Of a DNA stretch of 64,000 nucleotides, positions 55,688 through 64,000 are shown piece by piece. Numbering within the stretch: the first letter of the stretch is position 1; each line of letters begins with the position of its first letter. The translations under genes were made by a program, and so were the position numbers. Origin of the DNA: Burkholderiales bacterium (GTDB lineage: Bacteria; Pseudomonadota; Gammaproteobacteria; Burkholderiales; Burkholderiaceae_E); the NCBI GenBank assembly GCA_003577305.1, contig QEVL01000002.1, positions 158,662-222,661 of the forward strand. Direction: 5' to 3'. Under the pieces are notes generated by a model. That model made no database searches and was not told where the DNA came from. It saw only the letters and a list, made by a program, of their open reading frames with translations.

Positions 55688-56950
55688 ATGCACTGCAAGC
55701 CTGCCCGTTTCATTCGATGGTCGTCCAGCGCGGGTGCGCGCACGGCGCTCGCCGTCTCGGTCGCCTGCGCTGCGCTGGCGTTCGCCGCGCCTGCCGCGCA
55801 GGCGCAGCCCAAGCCGATCCGCTTCGGCGCGATCTACATCATGTCGGGCAGCGCGGCCGCCTACGGGCAGTTCGCCAAACAGGGCATGGAACTGGCTGCC
55901 GACGAGATCAACGCCAAGGGCGGCATCCTGGGGCGCAAGATCGACTTCGCGCTCGAAGACAGCCAGGGCAAGGTCGACGTGGCGATCCAGGCGGCGCGCA
56001 AGCTCGTGTTCCAGGGCGGCGCCGACGCGCTGATGGGGCTCGACAGTTCCGGCGTGGCCAACGGCCTGACACCGATCGTGCCCGAGCTGCGCAAGCCGTT
56101 CGTGATCACGCACGCCGCGTCCCCCGACGTGACCGGCAAGCTGTGCAATGCCTATACCTACCGCATCAGCGTCAACGTCAACCAGAACATGTCGGCGGCC
56201 GCGCAGATCGCCGCCGAGAGCGGCGCGAAGCGCTGGACGACGATCGGCCCCGACTACGCGTTCGGCCACCAGTCGTGGGAGTACTTCGGCAAGTACCTGA
56301 AGCAGCGCAAGCCCGACGTCGAACTGATGAAGGAAGTCGCGTTCCCGCGCTTCGGCGCCGAGGATTTCGTCCCCTTCATCAACAGCGTGATGCAGAGCAA
56401 GCCCGACGGCGTGCTGATTTCGCTGTGGGGCGGCGACCTCGTCAACTTCGTGCGCCAGGCGAAGAATCTCGGCTTCTTCGACCAGAAGTTCCAGGTGCTG
56501 CTCACGCTCGGCGCAGCCACCGAGGTGCTCTCGGCGCTCGGAGAGCAGATGCCGCAGGGCGTCTGGGCGGGCACGCGCTACTGGTTCACAGCGCACGACA
56601 ATCCGGTGAACAACGCCTTCGTCAAGGCCTACTTCGATCGCTACAAGACGCCGCCGAGCTATAACGCCGAGGGCGCGTACGCGGCGCTGTACCTCTACAA
56701 GGCCGCAATGGAGAAGGCCGGCAAGGTCGACGGCGAGGCGGTGGCCAAGGCGCTGTCGGGCATCTCCTTCGATGCGCCCAACGGCCGCGTGACGATGCGC
56801 GCGGAGGATCACCAGGCGGTGGTCGGGCCCACCTGGGGCAAACTCGGCGCCTTCGACGCGAAATACAAGGTTCGCATGCTCGACTCGATGCGCACCTTCA
56901 AGGGAGAAGACGTCACGCCTGCGGTCTCGGAAACCGGCTGCAAGCTGTGA
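55688..56950 (+). CDS. ABC transporter substrate-binding protein, branched-chain amino acid/amide type (LivK-like)
   Basis: A 420-aa periplasmic receptor with a signal peptide ending AQAQP. The type I fold starts IRFGAIYIMSGSAAAYGQF followed by KQGMELAADEINAKGGILG, the Peripla_BP_6 signature. Substrates of this class include branched-chain amino acids, amides, urea and aromatic acids. First gene of a five-gene Liv operon with ribosome site AGGAGA. Confidence 0.94.
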   Translation: MHCKPARFIRWSSSAGARTALAVSVACAALAFAAPAAQAQPKPIRFGAIYIMSGSAAAYGQFAKQGMELAADEINAKGGILGRKIDFALEDSQGKVDVAIQAARKLVFQGGADALMGLDSSGVANGLTPIVPELRKPFVITHAASPDVTGKLCNAYTYRISVNVNQNMSAAAQIAAESGAKRWTTIGPDYAFGHQSWEYFGKYLKQRKPDVELMKEVAFPRFGAEDFVPFINSVMQSKPDGVLISLWGGDLVNFVRQAKNLGFFDQKFQVLLTLGAATEVLSALGEQMPQGVWAGTRYWFTAHDNPVNNAFVKAYFDRYKTPPSYNAEGAYAALYLYKAAMEKAGKVDGEAVAKALSGISFDAPNGRVTMRAEDHQAVVGPTWGKLGAFDAKYKVRMLDSMRTFKGEDVTPAVSETGCKL

Positions 56951-57046
56951 GCATCGACGCGCGGCGTCGCGCGGTTGCCGGGCGAGCCCGGCTCCGCGTG
57001 CGCCAGGCGGGCGCACGCGCGCACGCCGGCTGATCGGCCCGTTCGC

Positions 57047-57913
57047 ATGCAGGGAATCCTCGCAGCGCTGTTGAACAGCCTCGAAATCGGGCTGCTGCTG
57101 TTCGTCATCGCGGTCGGCCTGAACATCGTCTTCGGGGTGCTGAACGTCATCAATTTCGCGCACGGCGGGCTCTACATGCTGGGCGCGTACTTCACCTACA
57201 CCGTCGTCTCCCGGTTCGGCCTGCCGTTCTGGCCCGCGCTCGTGCTCGCACCGCTGGCGGTGGCGGCGATCGCCGTCGTGATCGAGCGCGTCGTGCTGCG
57301 CCGGGTCTACGGCCGCGACGTCTCCGACAGCCTGCTCGTCACCTTTGCCCTGCTGCTCGTGATCGACGACGCGGTGCGCGTCTTCTGGGGCTCGGGAATC
57401 CACGTGGTGCAGCCGCCGCCGTCGATGCGGGGCACGGTCGAGGTGCTCGGCGTCACCTACCCCGCGTACAGCTTCTTCGTGATGGGCGCGGCGCTCGTCG
57501 CGATGCTCGCGCTGTGGCTGTTCTTCGTGCGCACGCGCGCCGGACGCGTCGTGCGCGCTGCGGCGATCGATCGCCGCATGGCCGAGGGCATCGGCATCGA
57601 CGTGCCGCGCGTGATCACCGGCGTGTTCGCACTGGGCGCCTGGATGGCCGGCGCCGCGGGCGTCGTGGCTGCGCCGATGCGGGCGATCGCCCCCGGAATG
57701 GGAGACCGCGTGATCATCGATGCGTTCATCGTCGTCGTCATCGGCGGCCTGGGCAGTTTCCCCGGAACGCTGCTGGGCGCCCTCGTGCTCGGCGCGATCT
57801 ACGGCTTCGGCGGACGCTACCTCGCACAGATCAACCTCGTGCTGCCGTACCTCGGCATGGCGCTGGTGCTGCTGCTGCGCCCGCGCGGACTGATGGGCCG
57901 GAGAGCCGCCTGA
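57047..57913 (+). CDS. Branched-chain-type ABC permease, LivH-like
   Basis: A 288-aa permease with about eight helices. Family blocks are GLNIVFGVLNVINFAHGGLYMLG near the N-terminus (given here in part) and VIGGLGSFPGTLLGALVLG at the C-terminus. ATG 57047 was chosen over an in-frame upstream start at 56975 that would add a polar, Arg/Ala-rich segment. The stop and the livM ATG share one base (TGATG). Confidence 0.93.
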   Translation: MQGILAALLNSLEIGLLLFVIAVGLNIVFGVLNVINFAHGGLYMLGAYFTYTVVSRFGLPFWPALVLAPLAVAAIAVVIERVVLRRVYGRDVSDSLLVTFALLLVIDDAVRVFWGSGIHVVQPPPSMRGTVEVLGVTYPAYSFFVMGAALVAMLALWLFFVRTRAGRVVRAAAIDRRMAEGIGIDVPRVITGVFALGAWMAGAAGVVAAPMRAIAPGMGDRVIIDAFIVVVIGGLGSFPGTLLGALVLGAIYGFGGRYLAQINLVLPYLGMALVLLLRPRGLMGRRAA

Positions 57914-58914
57914 TGGTGCGCGCTGGCGAGGCGATCGCAGCGCCCGGAGCGTCACCGGCGCGAGGCGCTGCCCGGCGCGGGATCGCAGGGGCGCTGCTCG
58001 GCGTGCTGCTCGTCGTCCTGTATCTGCTGCCCGGATGGGTGCCGTATTTCTACGTGTTCGTCGCGACGCGCATCCTGCTGATGGGACTGTTCGCGGCGAG
58101 CTTCAACCTGATCTTCGGCTACGGCGGCATGCTCTCCTTCGGCCACGCCGCGTTCTTCGGCGCCGGCGCGTACGCGTCGGCGCTCGCGCTGCTGCACTTC
58201 GGCTGGCCGCTGGTCGCGGTGATCCTCGCGGCGACGCTCGTCGCCGCGCTGCTCGCGTGGGTGATCGGCGCGTTCTGCGTACGCCTCGACGAGGTCTATT
58301 TCGCAATGCTCACGCTGGCCTTCGGGATGATGGTGTACGCGATCGTCCACCAATGGCGCAGCGTCACGAACGGCAGCGACGGCATCGCGGGTTTCCCTCT
58401 CGGCAGCTTCGGGCTCGGCCTCGACCTGCAGCTCGCCGACCCCGCGGTCTACTACCGGGTGGTGCTCGTCGTCGTCGTGATCGCCGCACTGCTGCTCTAC
58501 CGGATCGTGCGCTCGCCGTTCGGGCTGCTGCTCGCCGCGGTGCGCCAGAACGGCGAGCGCGTCTCGTTCTGCGGCGTCGACGTGCGCCGCCACCGGCTGA
58601 TCGCCTTCGTGATCGCCGGTGCCTTCGCCGGGCTGGCCGGAGCGCTGTTCGCGCCGTTCAACCGCGTCGCGAATCCCGACATGGTGCACTGGACGCAATC
58701 TGCGCTGCCCGTGCTGATGACGATCCTGGGCGGAGCGGGCCACTTCCTCGGGCCCTTCTTCGGCGCTGCGATCTTCGTGCTGCTCGAGACCTGGATCACC
58801 ACCTACACCGAGCACTGGATGCTGTTCCTGGGCATCGTGCTCGCGGTGCTGGTGATCTTCTTTCGCCGCGGCATCTTCGGCACGATTCTCGATCGCTTCT
58901 CGGGGGAACGATGA
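57913..58914 (+). CDS. Branched-chain-type ABC permease, LivM-like
   Basis: A 333-aa permease with eight to nine helices. It has SFNLIFGYGGMLSFGHAAFF, GSDGIAGFPLG and GGAGHFLGPFFGAAIFVLLE, all typical of LivM. The stop overlaps the livG-like ATG (ATGA). Pairs with the LivH-like subunit to form the membrane channel. Confidence 0.93.
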   Translation: MVRAGEAIAAPGASPARGAARRGIAGALLGVLLVVLYLLPGWVPYFYVFVATRILLMGLFAASFNLIFGYGGMLSFGHAAFFGAGAYASALALLHFGWPLVAVILAATLVAALLAWVIGAFCVRLDEVYFAMLTLAFGMMVYAIVHQWRSVTNGSDGIAGFPLGSFGLGLDLQLADPAVYYRVVLVVVVIAALLLYRIVRSPFGLLLAAVRQNGERVSFCGVDVRRHRLIAFVIAGAFAGLAGALFAPFNRVANPDMVHWTQSALPVLMTILGGAGHFLGPFFGAAIFVLLETWITTYTEHWMLFLGIVLAVLVIFFRRGIFGTILDRFSGER

Positions 58915-59678
58915 GCGCGCGCGGGTCGCCGCTGCTGTCGGTACGCGGGCTGTCGAAGCACTTCGGCGGCGTGGCTGCGGTGGACGGGATCGACCTGGAC
59001 GTGCAGGCGCGCGAAACGGTGGCGCTGATCGGACCGAACGGCGCGGGCAAGACGACGTTCTACAACCTGCTGTCGGGCCGCATGCAGCCCACGGGCGGGA
59101 GCGTCGTCTTCGACGGACGCGACGTCACCGGCCGCCCGCCGCACGAGATCAGCCGGCTCGGCATCTCGCGCTCGTTCCAGATCACGAACATCTTTCCGGA
59201 GCTGTCTGCACGCGAGAACGTCGAGGTCGCGCTCACCGCCCTGCACGGCAAGGCGTTGCGGTTCTTCTCGCGCGCGGCGGCCGACCACGCATTGCACGAA
59301 GAGGCCGATGCGCTGCTCGGGCAACTCGGTCTCGGCGCGCTCGCCACCTCGCGCGCCGGAACCCTGAGCTATGGCGACAAGCGCCTGCTCGAGATCGCGA
59401 TCGTTCTCGCGACGCGACCGCGCCTCGTGCTGCTCGACGAGCCGACCGCCGGCATGACGCCCGAAGAGACGCGCGGCGTCGTGGCGCTGGTGCGCCGGCT
59501 CGCCGGATCGACCCAGTGCACCTTCCTGATCACCGAGCACGACATGGAGGTCGTCTTCGGGCTGGCCGACCGCATCGTGGTGCTGCATCGGGGCCGCGTG
59601 CTCGCGCACGGCAGTGCCGACGAAATCCGCGCGAGCCGCGAAGTGCGCGAGGCCTACCTGGGCGAACCCGATGACTGA
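58911..59678 (+). CDS. ABC transporter ATP-binding protein, LivG-like
   Basis: A 255-aa ATPase. Walker A is LIGPNGAGKTTFYNLLSG, the signature is the LivG form LSYGDKRLLEIAIVLA, Walker B VLLDEPTAGMTPEE and the H-loop ITEHDM. GISRSFQITNIFPELSAREN is the Q-loop region. Overlaps livF by 8 nt. Confidence 0.94.
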   Translation: MSARGSPLLSVRGLSKHFGGVAAVDGIDLDVQARETVALIGPNGAGKTTFYNLLSGRMQPTGGSVVFDGRDVTGRPPHEISRLGISRSFQITNIFPELSARENVEVALTALHGKALRFFSRAAADHALHEEADALLGQLGLGALATSRAGTLSYGDKRLLEIAIVLATRPRLVLLDEPTAGMTPEETRGVVALVRRLAGSTQCTFLITEHDMEVVFGLADRIVVLHRGRVLAHGSADEIRASREVREAYLGEPDD

Positions 59679-60453
59679 CGCGACCACTTCGTCGCCCGGG
59701 GCCGGACGCGAGCGCGCCGCGGCAGCGGCCGCCACGCGCGGCGGCGACGAACCGCTGCTGTTCGTCGAGGACCTGCACACCTATTACGGCGAGAGCCACG
59801 CATTGCAGGGAGTGAGCCTGCGAGTGCATGCGGGAGAGGTCGTCTGCCTGCTCGGCCGCAACGGCGCCGGCAAGAGCACGACGCTGAACAGCATCGTCGG
59901 ACTCACGCCGGCGCGCAGCGGAACCGTGCGCTTCGACGGCGAGGAGATCCGGCGCCTGCCGGCGCATCGCATCGCGCGTCGCGGCCTCGCGCTCGTTCCC
60001 GAAGATCGGCGGATCTTTGCCGGACTCAGCGTCACCGAGAACCTCGAGGTTGCCTCGCCCGCACGGCCGGCGCGCGAGCGGCGCTGGCCGATCGAGCGGA
60101 TCTTCGACGAATTCCCGATGCTCGCCGAGGTGCGCGAGCAGGACGGCGCGACGCTCTCGGGCGGCCAGCAGCAGATGCTCGCGATCGCGCGGGCGCTCGC
60201 CGGCGAGCCGCGACTGCTGCTGCTCGACGAACCGAACGAAGGGCTCGCTCCGGTGATCGTCCAGCAGATCGGCACGCTGATCGACCGGCTCGCCGAGACG
60301 ACCACGATCGTGCTCACCGACCAGAGCGTGCGCTTCGCGCTGCGCCATGCGCAGCGCGGCTACATCCTGCAGAAGGGCCGCATCGTCTACGAGGGCGGCG
60401 CGCAGCAGATTGCGCAAGACCCCGACGTGCAGCGCTATCTCGCGGTTGCCTGA
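59671..60453 (+). CDS. ABC transporter ATP-binding protein, LivF-like
   Basis: A 260-aa ATPase. After an Ala-rich N-terminal extension of about 28 residues come LHTYYGESHALQGVSL, Walker A LLGRNGAGKSTTLNSI, signature LSGGQQQMLAIARAL and Walker B LLLDEPNEGLAP. The H-loop reads LTDQSV where LivF normally has VEQN, so the switch His is replaced by Asp/Gln, as is common in LivF proteins. Last gene of the operon, 39 nt from the convergent TRAP gene. Confidence 0.93.
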   Translation: MTDATTSSPGAGRERAAAAAATRGGDEPLLFVEDLHTYYGESHALQGVSLRVHAGEVVCLLGRNGAGKSTTLNSIVGLTPARSGTVRFDGEEIRRLPAHRIARRGLALVPEDRRIFAGLSVTENLEVASPARPARERRWPIERIFDEFPMLAEVREQDGATLSGGQQQMLAIARALAGEPRLLLLDEPNEGLAPVIVQQIGTLIDRLAETTTIVLTDQSVRFALRHAQRGYILQKGRIVYEGGAQQIAQDPDVQRYLAVA

Positions 60454-60492
60454 GGATCCGGGCAATCCGGAGCCGACCGCTGGCGGAACGGC

Positions 60493-61800
60493 TCAACCCA
60501 CCAGGTCCGGCAGCCACAACGCGATCTGCGGGAAGAGGAATACCAACAGAAGCCCGAGCAACTGCAGACCGATGAACGGCCAGACCGAGTTGTAGATCTG
60601 CCCCATGTCGACGTCCCTGGGCAGGACGCTCTTGATCCAGAACAGCACGAAACCGAAGGGTGGCGAAAGATACGCCACCTGGATATTGATGATGAACAGT
60701 GCTCCGAACCACACCTTGTCGACGCCGAGCTCGTCCAGGATGGGCAGGAAGAGGGGCGTACACAGCATGATGATCGCCCAGTCATCCATCACGGTTCCCA
60801 GGATGAGCACGATCAGCATCATCATGACCAGCACACCGACGGTGCCACCGGGCATGCCGAGCACCGCTTCGGTCAGGATGTCCTGCGCGCCCAGCGCGCT
60901 GAAGATATTGGTGAAGACGTTGGCGCAGATGAGGATCCAGAAACCCATGCCCGTGAGCGTGATGGTCGATCCCATCGACTTGCGGAAGATCTCCCAGGTC
61001 ATCCGACGCTGCACCACATTGATGAGCAGTGCCCCGACCGCTCCCATGCAGGCCGATTCCGCCGGGGTCGCCACTCCTCCCCAGATGGACCCCAGAACCA
61101 CCACGATCAGCACCACGAAGGGCCAGATATCCAGCACGGAGCGAAGCTTCTCTTTGCGCGAGAACCGCAGTTCCGCCGGCAAAGGAGGACCTATTTCGGG
61201 CTGGATCTTCGCCCGGATCGCGATGTACAGGATGTAGAAGGCCGCCAGCATGATGCCCGGCGTAACGCCCGCCAGGAACAGTTTGCCGATGGAGGCGTTG
61301 GCCAGCAGTCCGTAGAAGATGAAGGGCACGCTGGGAGGAATCAGTGCGCCCAGCGCGCCGCCGGCCGCGATGCATCCGATGGCGATCTTCCTGCTGTACC
61401 GATACTTTATCATCGAGGGGTAGGCGATCTGCCCCATCGTGATCGTCGCGGGCGGCGTGATGCCGGTGATCGCCGCAAAGATCGTGCAGACCATCACGGT
61501 TCCCATGGCGAGGCCGCCCGCAATGTGTCCGGCGATCCGGTAGACCGCCTCGTATGCGGCATCGGCCACACCTGACCACCTGATCAGGTTGCCCATGAAC
61601 AGGAACATCGGGATGGTCACCAGGATGGTGCTGCCGGGCGTCGAATAGAAGGTGCTCGGGATCGCCAGCAAGGCTTCTGGAGCGAAGATCGCCGCGAAGA
61701 GAACTGCCGTGCCGCCGAGTCCGAACGCGACCGGCAGCCCCATCGCCAACGTGGCGAAGAGACACACGAAATACAGTATGGTGATCAGCTCGAGGCTCAT
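60493..61800 (-). CDS. TRAP transporter large permease (DctM)
   Basis: A 435-aa membrane protein with about 12 helices of the TRAP-T large subunit. Marks: TPPATITMGQIAYPSM, GALIPPSVPFIFYGLLANAS and YLSPPFGFVLFWIKS. It couples uptake to the Na+ gradient together with the small subunit and receptor encoded upstream on the same strand. A 127-nt gap separates it from the dctP-like gene. Confidence 0.94.
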   Translation of the reverse strand: MSLELITILYFVCLFATLAMGLPVAFGLGGTAVLFAAIFAPEALLAIPSTFYSTPGSTILVTIPMFLFMGNLIRWSGVADAAYEAVYRIAGHIAGGLAMGTVMVCTIFAAITGITPPATITMGQIAYPSMIKYRYSRKIAIGCIAAGGALGALIPPSVPFIFYGLLANASIGKLFLAGVTPGIMLAAFYILYIAIRAKIQPEIGPPLPAELRFSRKEKLRSVLDIWPFVVLIVVVLGSIWGGVATPAESACMGAVGALLINVVQRRMTWEIFRKSMGSTITLTGMGFWILICANVFTNIFSALGAQDILTEAVLGMPGGTVGVLVMMMLIVLILGTVMDDWAIIMLCTPLFLPILDELGVDKVWFGALFIINIQVAYLSPPFGFVLFWIKSVLPRDVDMGQIYNSVWPFIGLQLLGLLLVFLFPQIALWLPDLVG

Positions 61801-61927
61801 GTCGGGGTCGTCGATTCGCGCTCGCTGCTCACCAGTCCCGGACGGGGCATGCTCTCACCGCGAGTCGGGCCGGGATGCCCGCCTCACCGGCAGGCGGACG
61901 CTCCCGGATCGCCGACTGGCCCTTCAC

Positions 61928-62977
61928 TCAGGATTTCTGCTGTTCGACGTATTTCTTCCAGAGCTCCACGCCTTTCGCATTGCCGCTGGACATCTTCGCC
62001 ACTTCGGGCCAGATCTTCTCGATAGAAACCTGACGCATGCGAGCCACCTCCTGGTCATTCAGCGTGATGACTTCGCCACCGGCCGCAGCGAACTTCTTCA
62101 GTGCGACTTCGACGTTGTCGGCGTGCATCTGGCTGGTCAGGAAATAGGTTTTCTCGAAGATTCCCTCGATCTGCTTGCGCTGCCAGGGCGTGAGGGCCTT
62201 CCATTTGTCGAGGTTGACGAAGATCTCCTGGTGCTGTGCCGGATTCCAGCCAGGCATGATGGCGTACCTGGTCACTTCCTCGAAGTGCATGTCGGTGATG
62301 CCGCCGGCATCCCAGTACGTTCCATCGATCGTGCCAAGGCGGATGGCGGTGTAGATGTCGCCGGCATTCATGGATACCGGCGAGCCTCCCATGGCCTTGT
62401 GGAAGAGTGCCTGCGGCCCACCGGCACGCATCTTTTTCCCCTTCAGATCTTCCAGCTTGCGGACGGGGAACTTGGTGACCATGATGTTCGGACCCTGGTT
62501 GGTCCATCCGGCCCAGTAGAGATTGCGTGTGCGGGCGGCCTCCTGGACGATCTCGCCGATGCGGTAAGCGGGATTGCCCCAGAGGATGTCCCAGGCCTCA
62601 CGGGTGTTCCGTGCGCCCATTGCGAGGCCGTAGGCGAGGAAGCCCTCCGGCATCTCGCCTCCATAAACCGTCGCCCACCCTGCATAACCGGCACTGAGCC
62701 CCTGGCCGCATGCGGCGAACGCCTCGGATGCGCTGACCAGGGCACCGGCGGGTTCCACGCGGATCTTGACGGTACCTTGCGTCGCCTCTTCGACAGCTTT
62801 GGCCCAGGGGATCAGGCCGCGTCCCCAACCCGCATCGGAACTGTCGAAGGCAGGCTGGAACGTCCAGCGAGTGACCTGCTTGGGCGGTCCGTCCTGATCT
62901 GCGGCCCAGCCCCCGATGGGCAGTGCCGATGCCGCTGCCGCACCCGCGGCGGAGAGGACGAAGGATCGTCTTTTCAT
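61928..62977 (-). CDS. TRAP transporter periplasmic receptor (DctP)
   Basis: A 349-aa solute receptor with an export signal MKRRSFVLSAAGAAAASALP (RR pair; Tat-like or Sec) cleaved near GWAADQ. The DctP fold has RVEPAGALVSASEAFAACG, the selectivity region LYWAGWTNQGPNIMVTKFPV and LKGKKMRAGGPQALFHKAMG. ATG 62977 has AGGAGA upstream. TRAP receptors bind carboxylates; the Arg in KKMRAGGP is the usual carboxylate anchor. The exact ligand is unknown. Confidence 0.93.
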   Translation of the reverse strand: MKRRSFVLSAAGAAAASALPIGGWAADQDGPPKQVTRWTFQPAFDSSDAGWGRGLIPWAKAVEEATQGTVKIRVEPAGALVSASEAFAACGQGLSAGYAGWATVYGGEMPEGFLAYGLAMGARNTREAWDILWGNPAYRIGEIVQEAARTRNLYWAGWTNQGPNIMVTKFPVRKLEDLKGKKMRAGGPQALFHKAMGGSPVSMNAGDIYTAIRLGTIDGTYWDAGGITDMHFEEVTRYAIMPGWNPAQHQEIFVNLDKWKALTPWQRKQIEGIFEKTYFLTSQMHADNVEVALKKFAAAGGEVITLNDQEVARMRQVSIEKIWPEVAKMSSGNAKGVELWKKYVEQQKS

Positions 62978-62994
62978 GGCGGTCTCCTCTTCTG

Positions 62995-63531
62995 TCAGTG
63001 CGAAAGGCGGGAATCGGATTTCTCGTCGAGGCTCTTGCCGAGCAGGGTACAAACGTCGCGAAAGGATTGCCGGATCAGGAGCAGCAGCATGATGACTCCT
63101 GCGACCGGGATGAGACTCTTGATCGGATAGACCGGCAGCGGAATCGCTGTCGGCGTCACCTGATTCAGCCGGATGGAGAACAGGGCTGTCGTCGTGCCCT
63201 TCCAGATCAGCACTCCGACGAACAGGAACGCGAACACGATCGTGAGAAGATCGAAGAGCGCCTTCTTTCGCGCCGGGAACTTCGCATAGAAGAGATCGAG
63301 CCGGATGAAGTCACCCCTGCTATAGGAGTAGGCGCCGGCGGTGCACGCGAGCAGGATCAGCGCCATCTTGATGCTCTCGCCGATCCACTGGGAGGGATCG
63401 TCGAAGACGTAGCGCAGGATCACGTCTGCGAGTCCGAACAGCATGCAGTACAGCGTCAGGAGCACGCTCAACGCACCGAGGAGTGCGACCAGACGGTCAA
63501 GTACCTTGCTGCAGGCTCTCAGGACATCCAC
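62995..63531 (-). CDS. TRAP transporter small permease (DctQ)
   Basis: A 178-aa protein with four membrane helices (for example LVALLGALSVLLTLYCMLFG and MALILLACTAGAYSYSRG). GTG 63531 is chosen because GGAGGGGG lies just upstream; a longer frame to 63570 lacks a site. It is the first gene of dctQ-dctP-dctM, 17 nt before the receptor gene. The TRAP genes look somewhat less GC-saturated at third positions than the Liv operon next door. Confidence 0.9.
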   Translation of the reverse strand: MDVLRACSKVLDRLVALLGALSVLLTLYCMLFGLADVILRYVFDDPSQWIGESIKMALILLACTAGAYSYSRGDFIRLDLFYAKFPARKKALFDLLTIVFAFLFVGVLIWKGTTTALFSIRLNQVTPTAIPLPVYPIKSLIPVAGVIMLLLLIRQSFRDVCTLLGKSLDEKSDSRLSH

Positions 63532-63676
63532 GCCCCCTCCTGCCTCCCGATGCCGGCTGACGATGCACACTCCGGCCTTTCTCTTGGGCTGCGGGCATCA
63601 TACCAGTCGGAACCGATGCGACAAGACCGGACGCGGCGCCGCACGACACGCGCCATCCGGCGGACGCTCGCGCGCC

Positions 63677-63799
63677 CTAGAATATGTACGCGCACGCATC
63701 GCGATCGCGAAAGGCGGGCACTTCGAGGTCGGAATCGATGCCGAAGACGGTGCGTGCCGATACGATGAGATCGGGTTCGGACTGGGCGGTGAGGGTCAT
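63677..63799 (-). pseudogene. Short ORF, possible N-terminal remnant of an amidohydrolase-like gene
   Basis: ATG 63799 to TAG 63677 encodes 40 residues beginning MTLTAQSEPDLIVSARTVFG. The DLIVSARTVFGID pattern resembles the first strand of amidohydrolase-superfamily proteins, but the frame stops where the rest should follow. It may be a truncated remnant next to the TRAP operon or chance. Confidence 0.25.
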
Positions 63800-63837
63800 G
63801 CCGGCGCCTCGGGTTGGGGATGTTCGATGATATCTCT

Positions 63838-63876
63838 ATTCCGAAAATCGATCTATTGCATATCTGATTTCGGAAT
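63838..63876. promoter_or_regulatory. Inverted repeat, candidate operator upstream of the TRAP operon
   Basis: ATTCCGAAAATC (63838-63849) is mirrored by GATTTCGGAAT (63866-63876), one base of slippage, with 16 nt between. It lies in the only AT-rich patch of the region, about 305 nt before dctQ. No regulator gene is inside the window. Confidence 0.45.
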
Positions 63877-64000
63877 GCAAGTTGACCAGCCCTGGGGCTG
63901 CCCGCTAGAGTCTCGCGTGAATCACCGTTAAATCGAACGATGCGTACCGAAATTGGGTTCGTATCCTCCGACTCCCATCCAACCGCTCGATCCCGGCGAG

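Larger units (their letters stand above)
63532..64000. other. Right-end region without a convincing gene
   Basis: Upstream of the TRAP operon there are about 470 nt in which I see no supported full-length gene. From 63825 to 63890 the sequence is clearly AT-rich, unlike its surroundings, and holds an inverted repeat. The last 100 nt show no start with a ribosome site. Confidence 0.5.

Noticed and set aside
63443..63931. A 162-codon plus-strand frame at the right end
   Set aside because: Overlaps the dctQ 5' end in antisense, has no ribosome site and shows no recognisable protein features.

Overview
The window is about 64 kb of very high-GC chromosomal DNA with short intergenic gaps, many 4-nt start/stop overlaps and dense operons. 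Gene content and order (hemA-prfA-prmC-grxD, biosynthetic ilvA next to a YqaA-type membrane gene, a DUF3683 FAD/Fe-S fusion protein, an Mla lipid-transport operon, a Bug-type solute receptor) point to a heterotrophic betaproteobacterium, most likely Burkholderiales. I saw no rRNA, tRNA, CRISPR array, phage or transposase gene. The taxonomic call is an inference from content; nothing was searched.

Layout. 1-4 kb: the end of an unrecognised gene, then a 7TMR-DISM histidine kinase with its LuxR-type response regulator. 4-10.8 kb (minus): a conserved unknown, a HIT protein, the DUF3683 oxidoreductase and YqaA. 10.9-17.2 kb (plus): ilvA, hemA, prfA, prmC, grxD, a UspA protein and a small membrane protein. 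17.2-20.3 kb (minus): a DUF1501/DUF1800 pair. 20.5-24 kb (minus): mlaE-mlaF-mlaD-lipoprotein. 24-33.2 kb: a one-carbon and methionine island with fthC, fhs, a MetA-type acyltransferase and metY. It also holds two paralogous pairs of methyltransferase-like and MTHFR-like genes. 33.4-37.4 kb (plus): two acyl-CoA dehydrogenases, an ornithine-cyclodeaminase-family protein and a TSUP exporter, ending at a ~160-bp palindrome.

37.6-45.6 kb is the clearest catabolic system. A divergent GntR regulator faces suyA-suyB-like sulfo-lyase subunits, an ABC uptake system, a D-2-hydroxyacid dehydrogenase (slcC-like), an Ldh2-type dehydrogenase (comC-like) and a second TSUP exporter. Together these read as import of 3-sulfolactate, inversion of its S enantiomer through sulfopyruvate, cleavage of the R enantiomer to pyruvate plus sulfite, and sulfite export. 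45.6-51.4 kb: a LysR regulator with a perfect operator palindrome drives a second succinate dehydrogenase/fumarate reductase-like complex co-encoded with a two-subunit class I fumarase. 51.4-55.4 kb: an orphan Bug receptor, a ThDP enzyme and an unidentified 10-12-TM carrier. 55.7-60.5 kb: a complete Liv-type ABC transporter. 60.5-63.5 kb (minus): a TRAP transporter. The right end has no convincing gene.

The right half is thus an accessory block for uptake and oxidation of small carboxylates and sulfonates, with one transporter type per module. The two observations least explained by known biology are the duplicated methyltransferase-like/MTHFR-like gene pairs and the ACAD-OCD-TSUP operon.
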